Below, piece after piece: positions 1-7,097 of a stretch of DNA of 64,000 nt; position 1 is the first letter of the stretch; each line of letters opens with the position of its first letter. This DNA is from Promicromonospora sp. MEB111. Lineage in GTDB: Bacteria > Actinomycetota > Actinomycetes > Actinomycetales > Cellulomonadaceae. Location: the NCBI RefSeq assembly GCF_030209445.1, contig NZ_JARVSD010000012.1:247841-311840 (forward strand), read 5' to 3'. A program made the translations under genes and the position numbers. The notes under the pieces are model-generated. The model was given only the letters and a program-made list of their open reading frames with translations. It made no database searches and had not been told where the DNA came from.

Positions 1-570
1 AAGGCGTTCTTCGACGCGCTGGTGCGCCAGGCGATCGAGGCCGACCGCTACCACCTGGAGGCCCGTCAGGAGCTGTGGCGGGTCGCCGACACGATCGGCT
101 GCGCCCGGGACTCGGTGATCGAGCCGATCGTCGAGGCGACGCCGGTGGACTTCCCCAAGCTGGTGGACGAGTCGGGGTCGAAGAAGCCCACCGACGGCCG
201 CGGCCGGGCGACCCCCGCGCAGATGCGCGCCTGGGCCATCGCCAACGGGTTCGACGTCGAGGGCTACATCCGCCTGCCCTGGTCCATCGTGCGGGCCTTC
301 GAGGAGGCGCACGCCGAGCCGGTGGACCGCACGATGCGCCAGACGGTGCGCGAGGAGCCGGCGGCGAACGAGCGCACCTCCCGCCAGGACTCGCGGTCCG
401 CGCTCGGCCCGGAGCTGCGGCCCATCCTGATGCCGGCTCCGCGGACGGAATCTCGCGCTGACTCTCGCGCCGGGTCCAGGCCGCCGCTCGGTCCGGACCC
501 GGACGAGGGCGTGCCGCAGCTCGACTTCGACCGGCTGGAGACGCCGCCGATCGGCAACCCGCTGGTCTGA
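1..570 (+). CDS. Lsr2-like DNA-binding domain protein, 5' end cut off
   Basis: The reading frame is open from base 1, so the N-terminus lies outside the window and 189 codons plus stop are visible. The middle segment ATPAQMRAWAIANGF with ...EGYIRLPWSIVRAFEEA resembles the C-terminal DNA-binding domain of Lsr2, where IRxWAxxxGxxVxxRGRIPxxVxxAY is typical, but the upstream part (residues 1-60 of what is seen) does not resemble the Lsr2 dimerisation domain. The tail after residue 120 is charged, Pro/Arg/Ser-rich and probably disordered. It is convergent with galE, with a hairpin between them. The Lsr2-like assignment rests on one motif only; the gene itself is secure. Confidence 0.5.
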   Translation, partial: KAFFDALVRQAIEADRYHLEARQELWRVADTIGCARDSVIEPIVEATPVDFPKLVDESGSKKPTDGRGRATPAQMRAWAIANGFDVEGYIRLPWSIVRAFEEAHAEPVDRTMRQTVREEPAANERTSRQDSRSALGPELRPILMPAPRTESRADSRAGSRPPLGPDPDEGVPQLDFDRLETPPIGNPLV

Positions 571-591
571 CCGGTCCGGTCACGCCCAACC

Positions 592-628
592 GGTCGGGTG
601 CCCTGGCAGCGTCGCCAGGGACCCGACC
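592..628. terminator. Hairpin between two convergent genes
   Basis: Arms at 592-607 and 614-628 (ggtcgggt-ccctggc against gccaggg-acccgacc, one bulged G) with a 6-nt loop. It lies between the stop codons of the Lsr2-like gene and galE. There is no clear T-tract on either side, so it is a likely bidirectional terminator by position and stem strength only. Confidence 0.55.
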
Positions 629-642
629 AGCGACGGCAGGGC

Positions 643-1665
643 TCAGCTGCCCGGGAACCCCTCGGGGTTCCGGGACTGCCAGCGCCAGGTGTCGGCGCAC
701 ATGTCGTCGATGGTCTTGGTCGCGTGCCAGCCCAGCTCGGTGTTGGCCCGCGTCGGGTCGGCCCAGAAGGCGGGCAGGTCCCCGGCGCGGCGCGGGCCGA
801 TCTCGTAGGGCAGCTCGCGGCCGACCGCGCGCTCGAACGCCTTCAGCAGCTCCAGCACCGACGTACCGGTACCGGTCCCGAGGTTGAACGCGCGGGCGGG
901 CTCCACCATGTCGTCCAGGTGCTCCAGGGCGGCGACGTGCCCGGCGGCGAGGTCGGTGACGTGCAGGTAGTCGCGCTCGGCCGTGCCGTCCGCCGTCGGG
1001 TAGTCGTCCCCGAAGACGGTCAGCCGCTCGCGCCGGCCCACCGCGACCTGCGCGATGAACGGCATCAGGTTGTTCGGGATGCCCTGCGGGTCCTCGCCGA
1101 TGTCACCGCTCGGGTGCGCCCCGACCGGGTTGAAGTAGCGCAGCAGCGCGACCTTCCAGCCCTCGGAGATCTGCGCGATGTCCGACAGGACCCGCTCGAT
1201 CATCACCTTGGTCTGCCCGTACGGCGACGAGGAGGACAGGTGCTCGTAGTCCTCCCGGTAGGGCACGGGGGCCTTCTCGCCGTACACCGTGGCCGACGAC
1301 GAGAACACCAGCTTGGTGACCCCGTACTTCGCCATCGACGCGGCCAGGGCGAACGTCGAGTCGAGGTTGTTGCGGTAGTACTCCAGCGGCTTCGTCACCG
1401 ACTCCCCCACGGCCTTGAAGCCCGCGAAGTGGATCACGGCGTCGATCCGCTCGTGCGCGAACAGCCGCTCGGTCTTGTCGGCGTCGGTCAGGTCGAACCC
1501 GTGGAAGGGGATCGCGCGACCCGCGAGCGCCTCCAGGCGGCCCTGCACCGAGGGCTTCGAGTTCGAGAAGTCGTCGACCACGATGACGTCGTGACCGGCG
1601 GCTACCAGGGCAAGGACGGTGTGTGAGCCGATGTAGCCGGCTCCACCGGAGACGAGAACGCGCAT
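643..1665 (-). CDS. galE: UDP-glucose 4-epimerase
   Basis: Cytoplasmic NAD-dependent epimerase interconverting UDP-glucose and UDP-galactose (Leloir pathway and cell-wall sugar supply). The 340-aa length is normal for GalE. The N-terminal Rossmann motif GGAGYIG is at residues 7-13, followed by the DDFSNSK segment that binds the nucleotide; SSATVYG is near residue 125 and the catalytic Tyr of YGQTK is at about 149, an extended SDR. The ATG at 1665 has both a GGAGG 2 nt upstream and a TAGTTT hexamer ending 6 nt upstream, so it could be translated from a leaderless message. It is transcribed alone and divergently from the LysE-type exporter. Confidence 0.95.
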   Translation of the reverse strand: MRVLVSGGAGYIGSHTVLALVAAGHDVIVVDDFSNSKPSVQGRLEALAGRAIPFHGFDLTDADKTERLFAHERIDAVIHFAGFKAVGESVTKPLEYYRNNLDSTFALAASMAKYGVTKLVFSSSATVYGEKAPVPYREDYEHLSSSSPYGQTKVMIERVLSDIAQISEGWKVALLRYFNPVGAHPSGDIGEDPQGIPNNLMPFIAQVAVGRRERLTVFGDDYPTADGTAERDYLHVTDLAAGHVAALEHLDDMVEPARAFNLGTGTGTSVLELLKAFERAVGRELPYEIGPRRAGDLPAFWADPTRANTELGWHATKTIDDMCADTWRWQSRNPEGFPGS

Positions 1666-1671
1666 GCCTCC

Positions 1672-1677
1672 AAACTA
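1672..1677 (-). promoter_or_regulatory. Candidate -10 (TAGTTT) of galE
   Basis: TAGTTT on the minus strand ends 6 nt before the galE ATG, the spacing expected if transcription starts at the start codon. A GGAGG lies within the gap, so a short leadered transcript is also possible. Confidence 0.45.
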
Positions 1678-1794
1678 CCGGCTCGTCCGCACGTGCCGGT
1701 CATCGGTGAGACAGGCAGGAGCGGGACAGACGCTGGCGGGACAGACGCTGGCGGGGCGGGGAACGGCGGGGCGGGCACTGGTACGTTCGCGCGC

Positions 1795-2514
1795 GTGACG
1801 GTCCTTGAGGCGATGCTCCTGTTCGCGCTGGTCGCGATCCCCCTGACGATCATGCCGGGCCTGGACAGCGCGCTGGTGCTGCGGACCGCCGTCGTCAGCG
1901 GCCGCAGGCACGCCTACGCCACGGCGCTCGGCATCAACGCGGGCGTCCTGGCCTGGGGAGTCGCGGCCGCCGTCGGCGCGACGGCGGTGCTCGCCGCCTC
2001 CGAGACGGCCTACCGGGCGCTCACCCTGGCGGGCGCGGCCTACCTCGCGTGGCTCGGCGGCCGGATGCTGTGGTCGAGCTTCCGCGCCGGGCGGTACGAC
2101 GCGCTGCCCGACGGCGTCGACGGCGCTCTGCCCGGTGCTGTGCCCGGTGCTGTGGCTGGCGTCCTGCCCGGCGCTGTACCGGGGGTCGGGCGTTCGACCT
2201 GGCGCTCCTTCGCGCTCGGCGCCACGACGAACCTGCTGAACCCCAAGGTCGGCGTCTTCTACCTGGCCACGATCCCCCAGTTCCTGCCCGACGGCGTGCC
2301 GCACCTCCTGATGGGCCTGCTCCTGGCTGTGGAGCACGACGTGCTCGGGCTGGCCTGGCTCGCGCTGCTGATCAACGCCGCGGGCCTGGCGAAGCGGTGG
2401 CTGTCCGGGCGCGCGATCGCGCGGGTGACCGACCGGGTGACCGGCGTCGTGCTGCTGGCCCTCGGCGGACGCATCGGCTGGAACGCGCTGACAGGGCAGG
2501 CCCGGGCGATCTGA
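1795..2514 (+). CDS. LysE/RhtB-family amino-acid exporter
   Basis: Inner-membrane exporter of about 239 aa with six predicted hydrophobic segments; family members export amino acids or their analogues. The signature PGLDSALVLR near residue 20 matches the PGPDxxLVLR of RhtB proteins, and NLLNPKVGVFYLATIPQFL in the second half is the matching conserved NPK segment. I chose the GTG at 1795: the frame is open further up but that part is encoded by a tandem repeat (gacgctggcggg units at 1730-1760) and is not exporter-like; ATG 1813 is an alternative. The cytoplasmic loop holds an in-frame GAVPGAV-type repeat (2129-2186). Substrate cannot be told from sequence. Confidence 0.85.
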   Translation: MTVLEAMLLFALVAIPLTIMPGLDSALVLRTAVVSGRRHAYATALGINAGVLAWGVAAAVGATAVLAASETAYRALTLAGAAYLAWLGGRMLWSSFRAGRYDALPDGVDGALPGAVPGAVAGVLPGAVPGVGRSTWRSFALGATTNLLNPKVGVFYLATIPQFLPDGVPHLLMGLLLAVEHDVLGLAWLALLINAAGLAKRWLSGRAIARVTDRVTGVVLLALGGRIGWNALTGQARAI

Positions 2515-2548
2515 CGGTTCCGCACGGACCTGGCCGCGCAGCACGGAC

Positions 2549-3451
2549 CTAGCCGCGCGCGGGCTGCCCGGTCTCCGCGCGGCCGGCCTCGGCGCGCACG
2601 GCGTCGAGCATGTCGTCCACGGAACCCGCCGGGTCGGTCACCGGTGCCTGGACCCGGCGGACGGTGCCGTCGGGCGCGATCAGGAGCGTGGTCCGCTTGA
2701 GCCGGTCCGTCCCGGCGGCCCGGAACACCGGCAGGCGCAGGGCCGACGCCGCCAGGCCGTCCTGGTCCGAGGCCAGCGCATAGGGCAGCTCGGCGTGCGC
2801 GGCGAAGGCCGCGAGCTGGTCGGGGCGCTGGGTGGACACGCCGAGCACCCGGGCGCCGGCGTCGGCGAGCGCCGCGGTGCGCCCGGCGTACGTGACGCAC
2901 TCGAGCGTGCAGCCGCGGGTGCCGGGGATGTCGCTCCAGCCGGTGGGGTACCCGTCCGTGCCGGGGGCGTAGGCGCCCGGGAAGAGGAACAGCACGGTCC
3001 AGCGGTGGGGGTCCACGAGGCCGACGGCGGTGCCGTCGTGGGCCGTGAGCGTCACGTCCGGCACCCGCGTCCCCACGAGCGCGTGCACGCGCCGCGCCTC
3101 GGCGTCGCCGACGGCGCCCGAGACGGCGCCGTCGCCCATCACGTAGCGCGTCCCCCACTCCTGCAGCGCGACGAGCACGGGCACGAGCCCCTCGCCGCGG
3201 CGGGTGAGCCGGTAGTCGAACCGGGGCGGGTGCGCCGAGTACGGGACCCGCTCCAGGACGCCGTCGTCCACGAGCCGGCCGAGCCGCTCGGTCAGGGCTC
3301 GTCTGCTGAACCCGAGCTCGTGGGCGAGCGCGTCGAAGCGTGAGACGCCGGCCGCGGCCTCGCGCACGATCAGCAGGCTCTGCCAGTCACCCACGACGCC
3401 GAGCGACTGCGCGATCCCGCAGTCGGCGTCGGCCAGGTCCTCCTTGCGCAT
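2549..3451 (-). CDS. HxlR-family regulator fused to a peroxiredoxin domain
   Basis: About 300 aa with two domains. Residues ~8-95 are a HxlR winged helix (CGIAQSLGVVGDWQSLLIVREA ... FDALAHELGFSRRALTERLGRLVDDGVLER, here read as two stretches). Residues ~118-285 are a thioredoxin-fold peroxiredoxin of BCP/PrxQ type: VPDVTLTAHDG, TVLFLFPGAYAPG, the Cys motif TRGCTLEC, then RVLGVSTQ. The Cys pair is CxxxC, one residue closer than the usual CxxxxC of BCP, and the loop before it is longer than normal. Start: ATG 3451 with GAGAGG upstream; the frame runs on to 3577, but that would place the start inside the operator and code for a WAWAWAW repeat. It is divergent from an MFS exporter with a perfect palindrome between them, so a redox-responsive local repressor is likely (inference). 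Confidence 0.85.
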   Translation of the reverse strand: MRKEDLADADCGIAQSLGVVGDWQSLLIVREAAAGVSRFDALAHELGFSRRALTERLGRLVDDGVLERVPYSAHPPRFDYRLTRRGEGLVPVLVALQEWGTRYVMGDGAVSGAVGDAEARRVHALVGTRVPDVTLTAHDGTAVGLVDPHRWTVLFLFPGAYAPGTDGYPTGWSDIPGTRGCTLECVTYAGRTAALADAGARVLGVSTQRPDQLAAFAAHAELPYALASDQDGLAASALRLPVFRAAGTDRLKRTTLLIAPDGTVRRVQAPVTDPAGSVDDMLDAVRAEAGRAETGQPARG

Positions 3452-3563
3452 GCGCGCCATCCTCTCGTACGTCCTCGCCCAAGCCCATGCCCATGCCGTT
3501 GCCCATCCCCCCGGCACCCGGGCCGCGTTGCGCCCGCCGCCGTCCTTCTGCCACTGTACCGCC

Positions 3564-3588
3564 AGTGAGTTCCACAATGGAACTCACT
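3564..3588. promoter_or_regulatory. Perfect palindromic operator between HxlR-Prx and MFS genes
   Basis: Arms agtgagttcca (3564-3574) and tggaactcact (3578-3588), no mismatch, 3-nt spacer caa. It lies 34 bp before the MFS ATG and 112 bp before the HxlR-Prx ATG. HxlR/MarR-type regulators bind such dyads at divergent promoters, so this is the probable autoregulatory site of the fusion protein. Confidence 0.8.
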
Positions 3589-3622
3589 CTCGAACCCATC
3601 GGCTCACCGTGGAGGCAGACCC

Positions 3623-4876
3623 ATGACGACGACGGCCCCGACCGCCGCACGCTCCTTCTGGACCTTCTGGGCGGCCACGACGACCAGCAACATGGGCTCG
3701 GCGGTCACGAAGATCGCCCTGCCCCTGACCGCTGTGCTCGTGCTCGACGCCGGACCGTTCGAGACGGGACTGCTCGCCGCGGCGTCCTACCTGGCCTGGA
3801 TCGTCATCGGGCTGCCCGCCGGCGCGATCGTGCAGCGCTGGCCGCTGCGCGCCACCCAGATCGTCACCGACCTCGTCCGGGCCGCCGCCATCGTGTCGGT
3901 GCCCCTCGCCTGGTGGACCGGTCACCTGACCCTGGCCCAGCTGTTCGTCGTGGCGCTCACGCTCAACTTCGCCGAGGTGCTCTTCTTCAGCGCCAGCACC
4001 ACGTTCATCACCTCCGTGGTGCCGCGCGACCAGCTCACCAGCCGCAACTCGCTCATGTCCGGGACGCACGCCGTGACCGAGCTCGGCGGACCCTCGCTGG
4101 GCGGGCTGGTCGTCCAGCTCGTCGGCGCCGCACCCGCGCTGCTGCTCGACGCGGTGTCCTACGTCGCCTCCGCCGTGCTGCTGCGCGCCCTGCCCGAACG
4201 GCGCCAGCCGGGCGACGACGACCCGACCCCGCTGCGCCGCCGGATCGCCGAGGGCTGGCGGTTCGTGACGACCCACCCCGTCCTGGCGCCGTGCACCTGG
4301 TGGGCGTGCGTGGTCAACACGGTCTGCGGCGCCCAGCACGCCCTGTTCGCGATCTACCTGGTCCGGGAGCTGGACGCTCCGGCCGCCGTCGTCGGGCTGC
4401 TGCTGGCGACTGAGGGCGTCGGGGCGCTGCTCGCCGCGGCGGCCACACCCTGGCTCGTGCGGCGGTTCGGCTCGGCGCGCGTCGTGCTGTTCGACGGGCT
4501 CGTCGGGTTCGCGGGGGCGCTGCTGATCCCCGCGGGAGTCGGCCACTGGGGCTGGATCTGCTTCGCCGCCGGCAACCTCCTCTTCGCGGCCAGCGTGGTC
4601 CCCGGCAGCGTCGTCACGCGCACCTACCGGCAGGTCGCGAGCCCGCCCGAGCTCCTGTCCCGCGTCATGGGCACCGTGCGCTTCGTGTCCTGGGGCTGCA
4701 TCCCCCTGGGCGGCCTGATCGCCGGCGCAGTCGCGGAGGCCGCCGGGACCCGTGCGGTGCTGCTCGGGTCGGCCTTCGTCATGCTCGCCGGGCCCGCGAT
4801 CCTCGCGGCGAGCCCCGTACGACGGCTGCGGAACCTGGAGGACCACGAGAGCGTCCCGCAGCCCGTCACACCGTGA
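3623..4876 (+). CDS. MFS exporter of the EntS/MFS_3 type
   Basis: Integral membrane protein of 417 aa with about 12 hydrophobic helices, resembling the proton-driven drug or siderophore exporters of the MFS_3 group (AATTTSNMGSAVTKIALPL at the first helix; Gly/Ala-rich helices; short loop ERRQPGDDD between halves). Start ATG 3623 has GGAGG 8 nt upstream. The shared palindromic operator suggests that the redox-regulator fusion controls it, so the exported compound may be an oxidant or redox-active drug; that is inference from position. The 3' end is followed by repeats of cgtgaccggtcgt (4873-4910). Confidence 0.85.
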   Translation: MTTTAPTAARSFWTFWAATTTSNMGSAVTKIALPLTAVLVLDAGPFETGLLAAASYLAWIVIGLPAGAIVQRWPLRATQIVTDLVRAAAIVSVPLAWWTGHLTLAQLFVVALTLNFAEVLFFSASTTFITSVVPRDQLTSRNSLMSGTHAVTELGGPSLGGLVVQLVGAAPALLLDAVSYVASAVLLRALPERRQPGDDDPTPLRRRIAEGWRFVTTHPVLAPCTWWACVVNTVCGAQHALFAIYLVRELDAPAAVVGLLLATEGVGALLAAAATPWLVRRFGSARVVLFDGLVGFAGALLIPAGVGHWGWICFAAGNLLFAASVVPGSVVTRTYRQVASPPELLSRVMGTVRFVSWGCIPLGGLIAGAVAEAAGTRAVLLGSAFVMLAGPAILAASPVRRLRNLEDHESVPQPVTP

Positions 4877-4971
4877 CCGGTCGTGCGTGCGTGACCGGTC
4901 GTCCGTGACCCGTGCCGGGGCGCCGTCGTCGACACGCCCCGCACGACCACGACCAGGCCGAACGCCGCGAC

Positions 4972-4977
4972 TACGCT
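4972..4977 (+). promoter_or_regulatory. -10 (TACGCT) of the recombinase gene
   Basis: TACGCT ends 6 nt before the GTG at 4984, consistent with a leaderless mRNA and supporting this start over the ATG at 4912. Confidence 0.5.
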
Positions 4978-4983
4978 GCCCCC

Positions 4984-6450
4984 GTGGCGTACACCGAGCA
5001 GCGCACCGACTCCGAGGGCCGCACCGGCTACATCGGCCGATACCGGGTCGACGGCCGCCTGCGCAGCACCCGCCGCTTCACCGTGCGGCGCGAGGCGCTC
5101 GCGGAGGCGCGCCGGCAGGAGGAGGCGGGCAAGCACGCCGAGTGGATCGACCCGTCCGCCGGCCGGGTCACCGTCGCCGAGTGGTTCGAGACCTGGCAGG
5201 AGGCCCGGGTCGACCGTGCGCCCCGCACCATCGAGGCCGAGCGCGAACGCTTCCGCTCGCTGGTCGCCCCGGCCTTCGGCGACCGGCCGCTGCGGCAGGT
5301 CACCCACGAGGACGTCGCCCGCTGGGCCGCCACCATGGTCTCACCCACCACCGGACAGACCGCCTCGCCCGCCCGGCGCCGGGACGCGGCCCGCCTCCTG
5401 GTGGCCCTGCTCGACGCCGCCGTCGACGCGCGCCGCCTGCGCACCAACCCCGCGCGGACGCCGTCGGGCAAGGTGCCCGCCCTGCCGCGCGCCCCGAAGA
5501 CCAAGCCGCACCGCTACCTGTCGCACGAGCAGCTCCGGCGCGTCGCGGACGCGACCGCGTCGGCCCAGACGCGCACCCTGGTGCTGCTCACCGCCCTGAC
5601 CGGCCTGCGCTGGGGCGAGGTCAGCGCGCTGAGGGTGGCCGACGTCGACCCGCTGCGCCGCCGGGTGCACGTCACCAAGGCGTACTCCCGGCTGGACGAC
5701 GGCACGCTCCTGCTCGGCGACACCAAGACGCACGCGCGCCGCGAGGTGCCCCTGCCGTCGTCTCTGGTCACGGCCGTGGCCGAGCAGGCGGCGGGGCGGG
5801 CACGCGGAGACCTGCTGTTCACCGGCGCACGGGGCACCGCGCTACGGCGCGAGAGCTTCGACCGGTCGGCGTTCCGGCCCGCCGTCCTGGCCGCCGGCCG
5901 CGCCGTCCGCACCCTGCGCGAGGCACTGGGACTGTACGAGGACGGCCTGCGCGCCACCGGCCTGTACGACGCCGGTGTGGTCGCCGCGGTGCGCCGGCTC
6001 CAGTCGGACGGCGGCCGGGAGGCCACCGGCATCTGCGACCCGGCGACGTGGGCGCTGGTGGCCGACGCGGACCGGGCGCGCGAGACGATGACGCGGGGCG
6101 AGAAGGTGAGCCGCACCCGGCTGCTGACGGCGCTGTCGCGCACCACCCTGGGGCCGGGCGCCGAGGACTTCGACACGCTCACGCTGCACGACCTGCGCCA
6201 CACCGCGGCCTCCCTGGCGATCTCGGGCGGGGCGACCGTCAAGGCGGTGCAGCGGATGCTGGGGCACGAGTCGCCGGTCCTGACGCTGTCCACCTACGCC
6301 GGGCTCTTCGAGGACGACCTCGACGCCCTGGGTGAGACGATGAGCGCGGCGTTCCAGGCGACCGCCGTCGTACCGAGGGCCGACGAGGGTGCGCCCGAGG
6401 GGCCGGCGGCGGTCACGCCGATCCGGGCCGTGCGGAGCCGAGTGGGCTGA
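4984..6450 (+). CDS. Tyrosine recombinase with an inserted peptidoglycan-binding-like domain
   Basis: About 488 aa. An Arm-type N-terminus (AYTEQRTDSEGRTGYIGRYR) is followed by a core-binding domain (TVAEWFETWQEARVDRAPRT ... around residues 65-165) and a catalytic domain with Arg ~209 (TGLRWGE), HDLRH at ~402-406, LGH near 425 and Tyr ~438 (LSTYAGLF): all key catalytic residues of a phage-type integrase are present. Between about residues 300 and 398 sits an extra ~90-residue segment. Its first part (TLREALGLYEDGLRATGLYD, then VVAAVRRLQSDGGREATGI and CDPATWALV) matches the PG_binding_1 repeat pattern (LQ-L-L-G-DG-YG--T--AV--FQ---GL--DGI-GPATW). No excisionase or phage genes are adjacent and I found no att duplication. 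It may be a relic or stand-alone integrase. Confidence 0.85.
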   Translation: MAYTEQRTDSEGRTGYIGRYRVDGRLRSTRRFTVRREALAEARRQEEAGKHAEWIDPSAGRVTVAEWFETWQEARVDRAPRTIEAERERFRSLVAPAFGDRPLRQVTHEDVARWAATMVSPTTGQTASPARRRDAARLLVALLDAAVDARRLRTNPARTPSGKVPALPRAPKTKPHRYLSHEQLRRVADATASAQTRTLVLLTALTGLRWGEVSALRVADVDPLRRRVHVTKAYSRLDDGTLLLGDTKTHARREVPLPSSLVTAVAEQAAGRARGDLLFTGARGTALRRESFDRSAFRPAVLAAGRAVRTLREALGLYEDGLRATGLYDAGVVAAVRRLQSDGGREATGICDPATWALVADADRARETMTRGEKVSRTRLLTALSRTTLGPGAEDFDTLTLHDLRHTAASLAISGGATVKAVQRMLGHESPVLTLSTYAGLFEDDLDALGETMSAAFQATAVVPRADEGAPEGPAAVTPIRAVRSRVG

Positions 6451-6519
6451 CCCGGCGCAAGCCGCTGACCTGCGCGTCCAGGCGTCCCGAACTTTTTTCT
6501 CGGGAATCGGCGATCCTGA

Positions 6520-6546
6520 TGTCGAGAACGGGAAGAGGGCTCCGTC
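6520..6546 (+). promoter_or_regulatory. Candidate ECF42-type promoter of the YciI/sigma operon
   Basis: TGTCGA (6520-6525) and CGTC (6543-6546) are separated by 17 nt, about 80 bp before the YciI gene. A TGTCGA -35 with a CG-rich -10 is, as I recall, the motif reported for ECF42 autoregulated promoters, so this suggests that the sigma factor encoded two genes down drives its own operon. Confidence 0.5.
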
Positions 6547-6628
6547 CTAGGGTCGAGGGCGCAAGACGGCGTCCGTACCGCGTCCACGACGCAGGGCCCC
6601 ACGGGGCCCGTGACCCAGGGAGAGAACC

Positions 6629-7045
6629 ATGGCGAAGTACCTGCTGCTGAAGCACTACCGGCGCGGCGGTCCGGAGTGGGTGCCGGGCACCGACGTCCCG
6701 ATGGACCAGTGGTCACCCGAGGAGATCACGGAGCACATCGACTACATGCGCCGGTTCGCCGACAAGCTCACCGAGTCCGGCGAGTTCGTCGGCGAGGGCG
6801 CGCTGTCCCCCGAGGGCACGTTCGTCCGGTACGACGGCGAAGGCCGCCCGCCCGTGACCGACGGCCCGTTCGCGGAGACCAAGGACCTCATCGCCGGCTG
6901 GATGATCATCGACGTCGAGTCCCAGGAGCGGGCCTACGAGGCGGCGGCCGAGCTGTCCGCGGCACCCGGCAAGGGCGGTCGGCCCATCTACGAGTGGCTC
7001 GAGGTGCGGCCGTTCCTCGGCGAGGACCTGACCATCAGCGAGTGA
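6629..7045 (+). CDS. YciI-like DGPF-domain protein
   Basis: A 138-aa cytoplasmic protein of the YCII/DGPF family: starts MAKYLLLKHYR, has VTDGPFAETKDLIAGWMIIDV carrying the DGPF motif at about residues 78-81, and a ferredoxin-like fold is expected. The family is best known for its strict gene pairing with ECF42 sigma factors, as here. The biochemical role is unknown; some YciI proteins bind or cleave small organic ligands. ATG 6629 has GGGAGAG 8 nt upstream. The stop codon lies in a 14-bp tandem repeat (7043-7087). Confidence 0.9.
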   Translation: MAKYLLLKHYRRGGPEWVPGTDVPMDQWSPEEITEHIDYMRRFADKLTESGEFVGEGALSPEGTFVRYDGEGRPPVTDGPFAETKDLIAGWMIIDVESQERAYEAAAELSAAPGKGGRPIYEWLEVRPFLGEDLTISE

Positions 7046-7087
7046 CCGTCGGCGTATGACGGTCGGCGACTGACCATCGGCGAATGA
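7043..7087 (+). repeat. 14-bp tandem repeat at a gene junction
   Basis: Three imperfect 14-bp units (tgaccgtcggcgta, tgacggtcggcgac, tgaccatcggcgaa) plus a final tga fill the gap between the YciI gene and the sigma gene. Each unit begins with TGA; the first TGA is the YciI stop codon. Confidence 0.85.
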
Positions 7088-7097
7088 GGGGCCTGGT

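Noticed and set aside
4877..6628. Genomic island bounded by att sites around the recombinase
   Set aside because: No tRNA, no direct repeat flanking it and no other phage genes were found.
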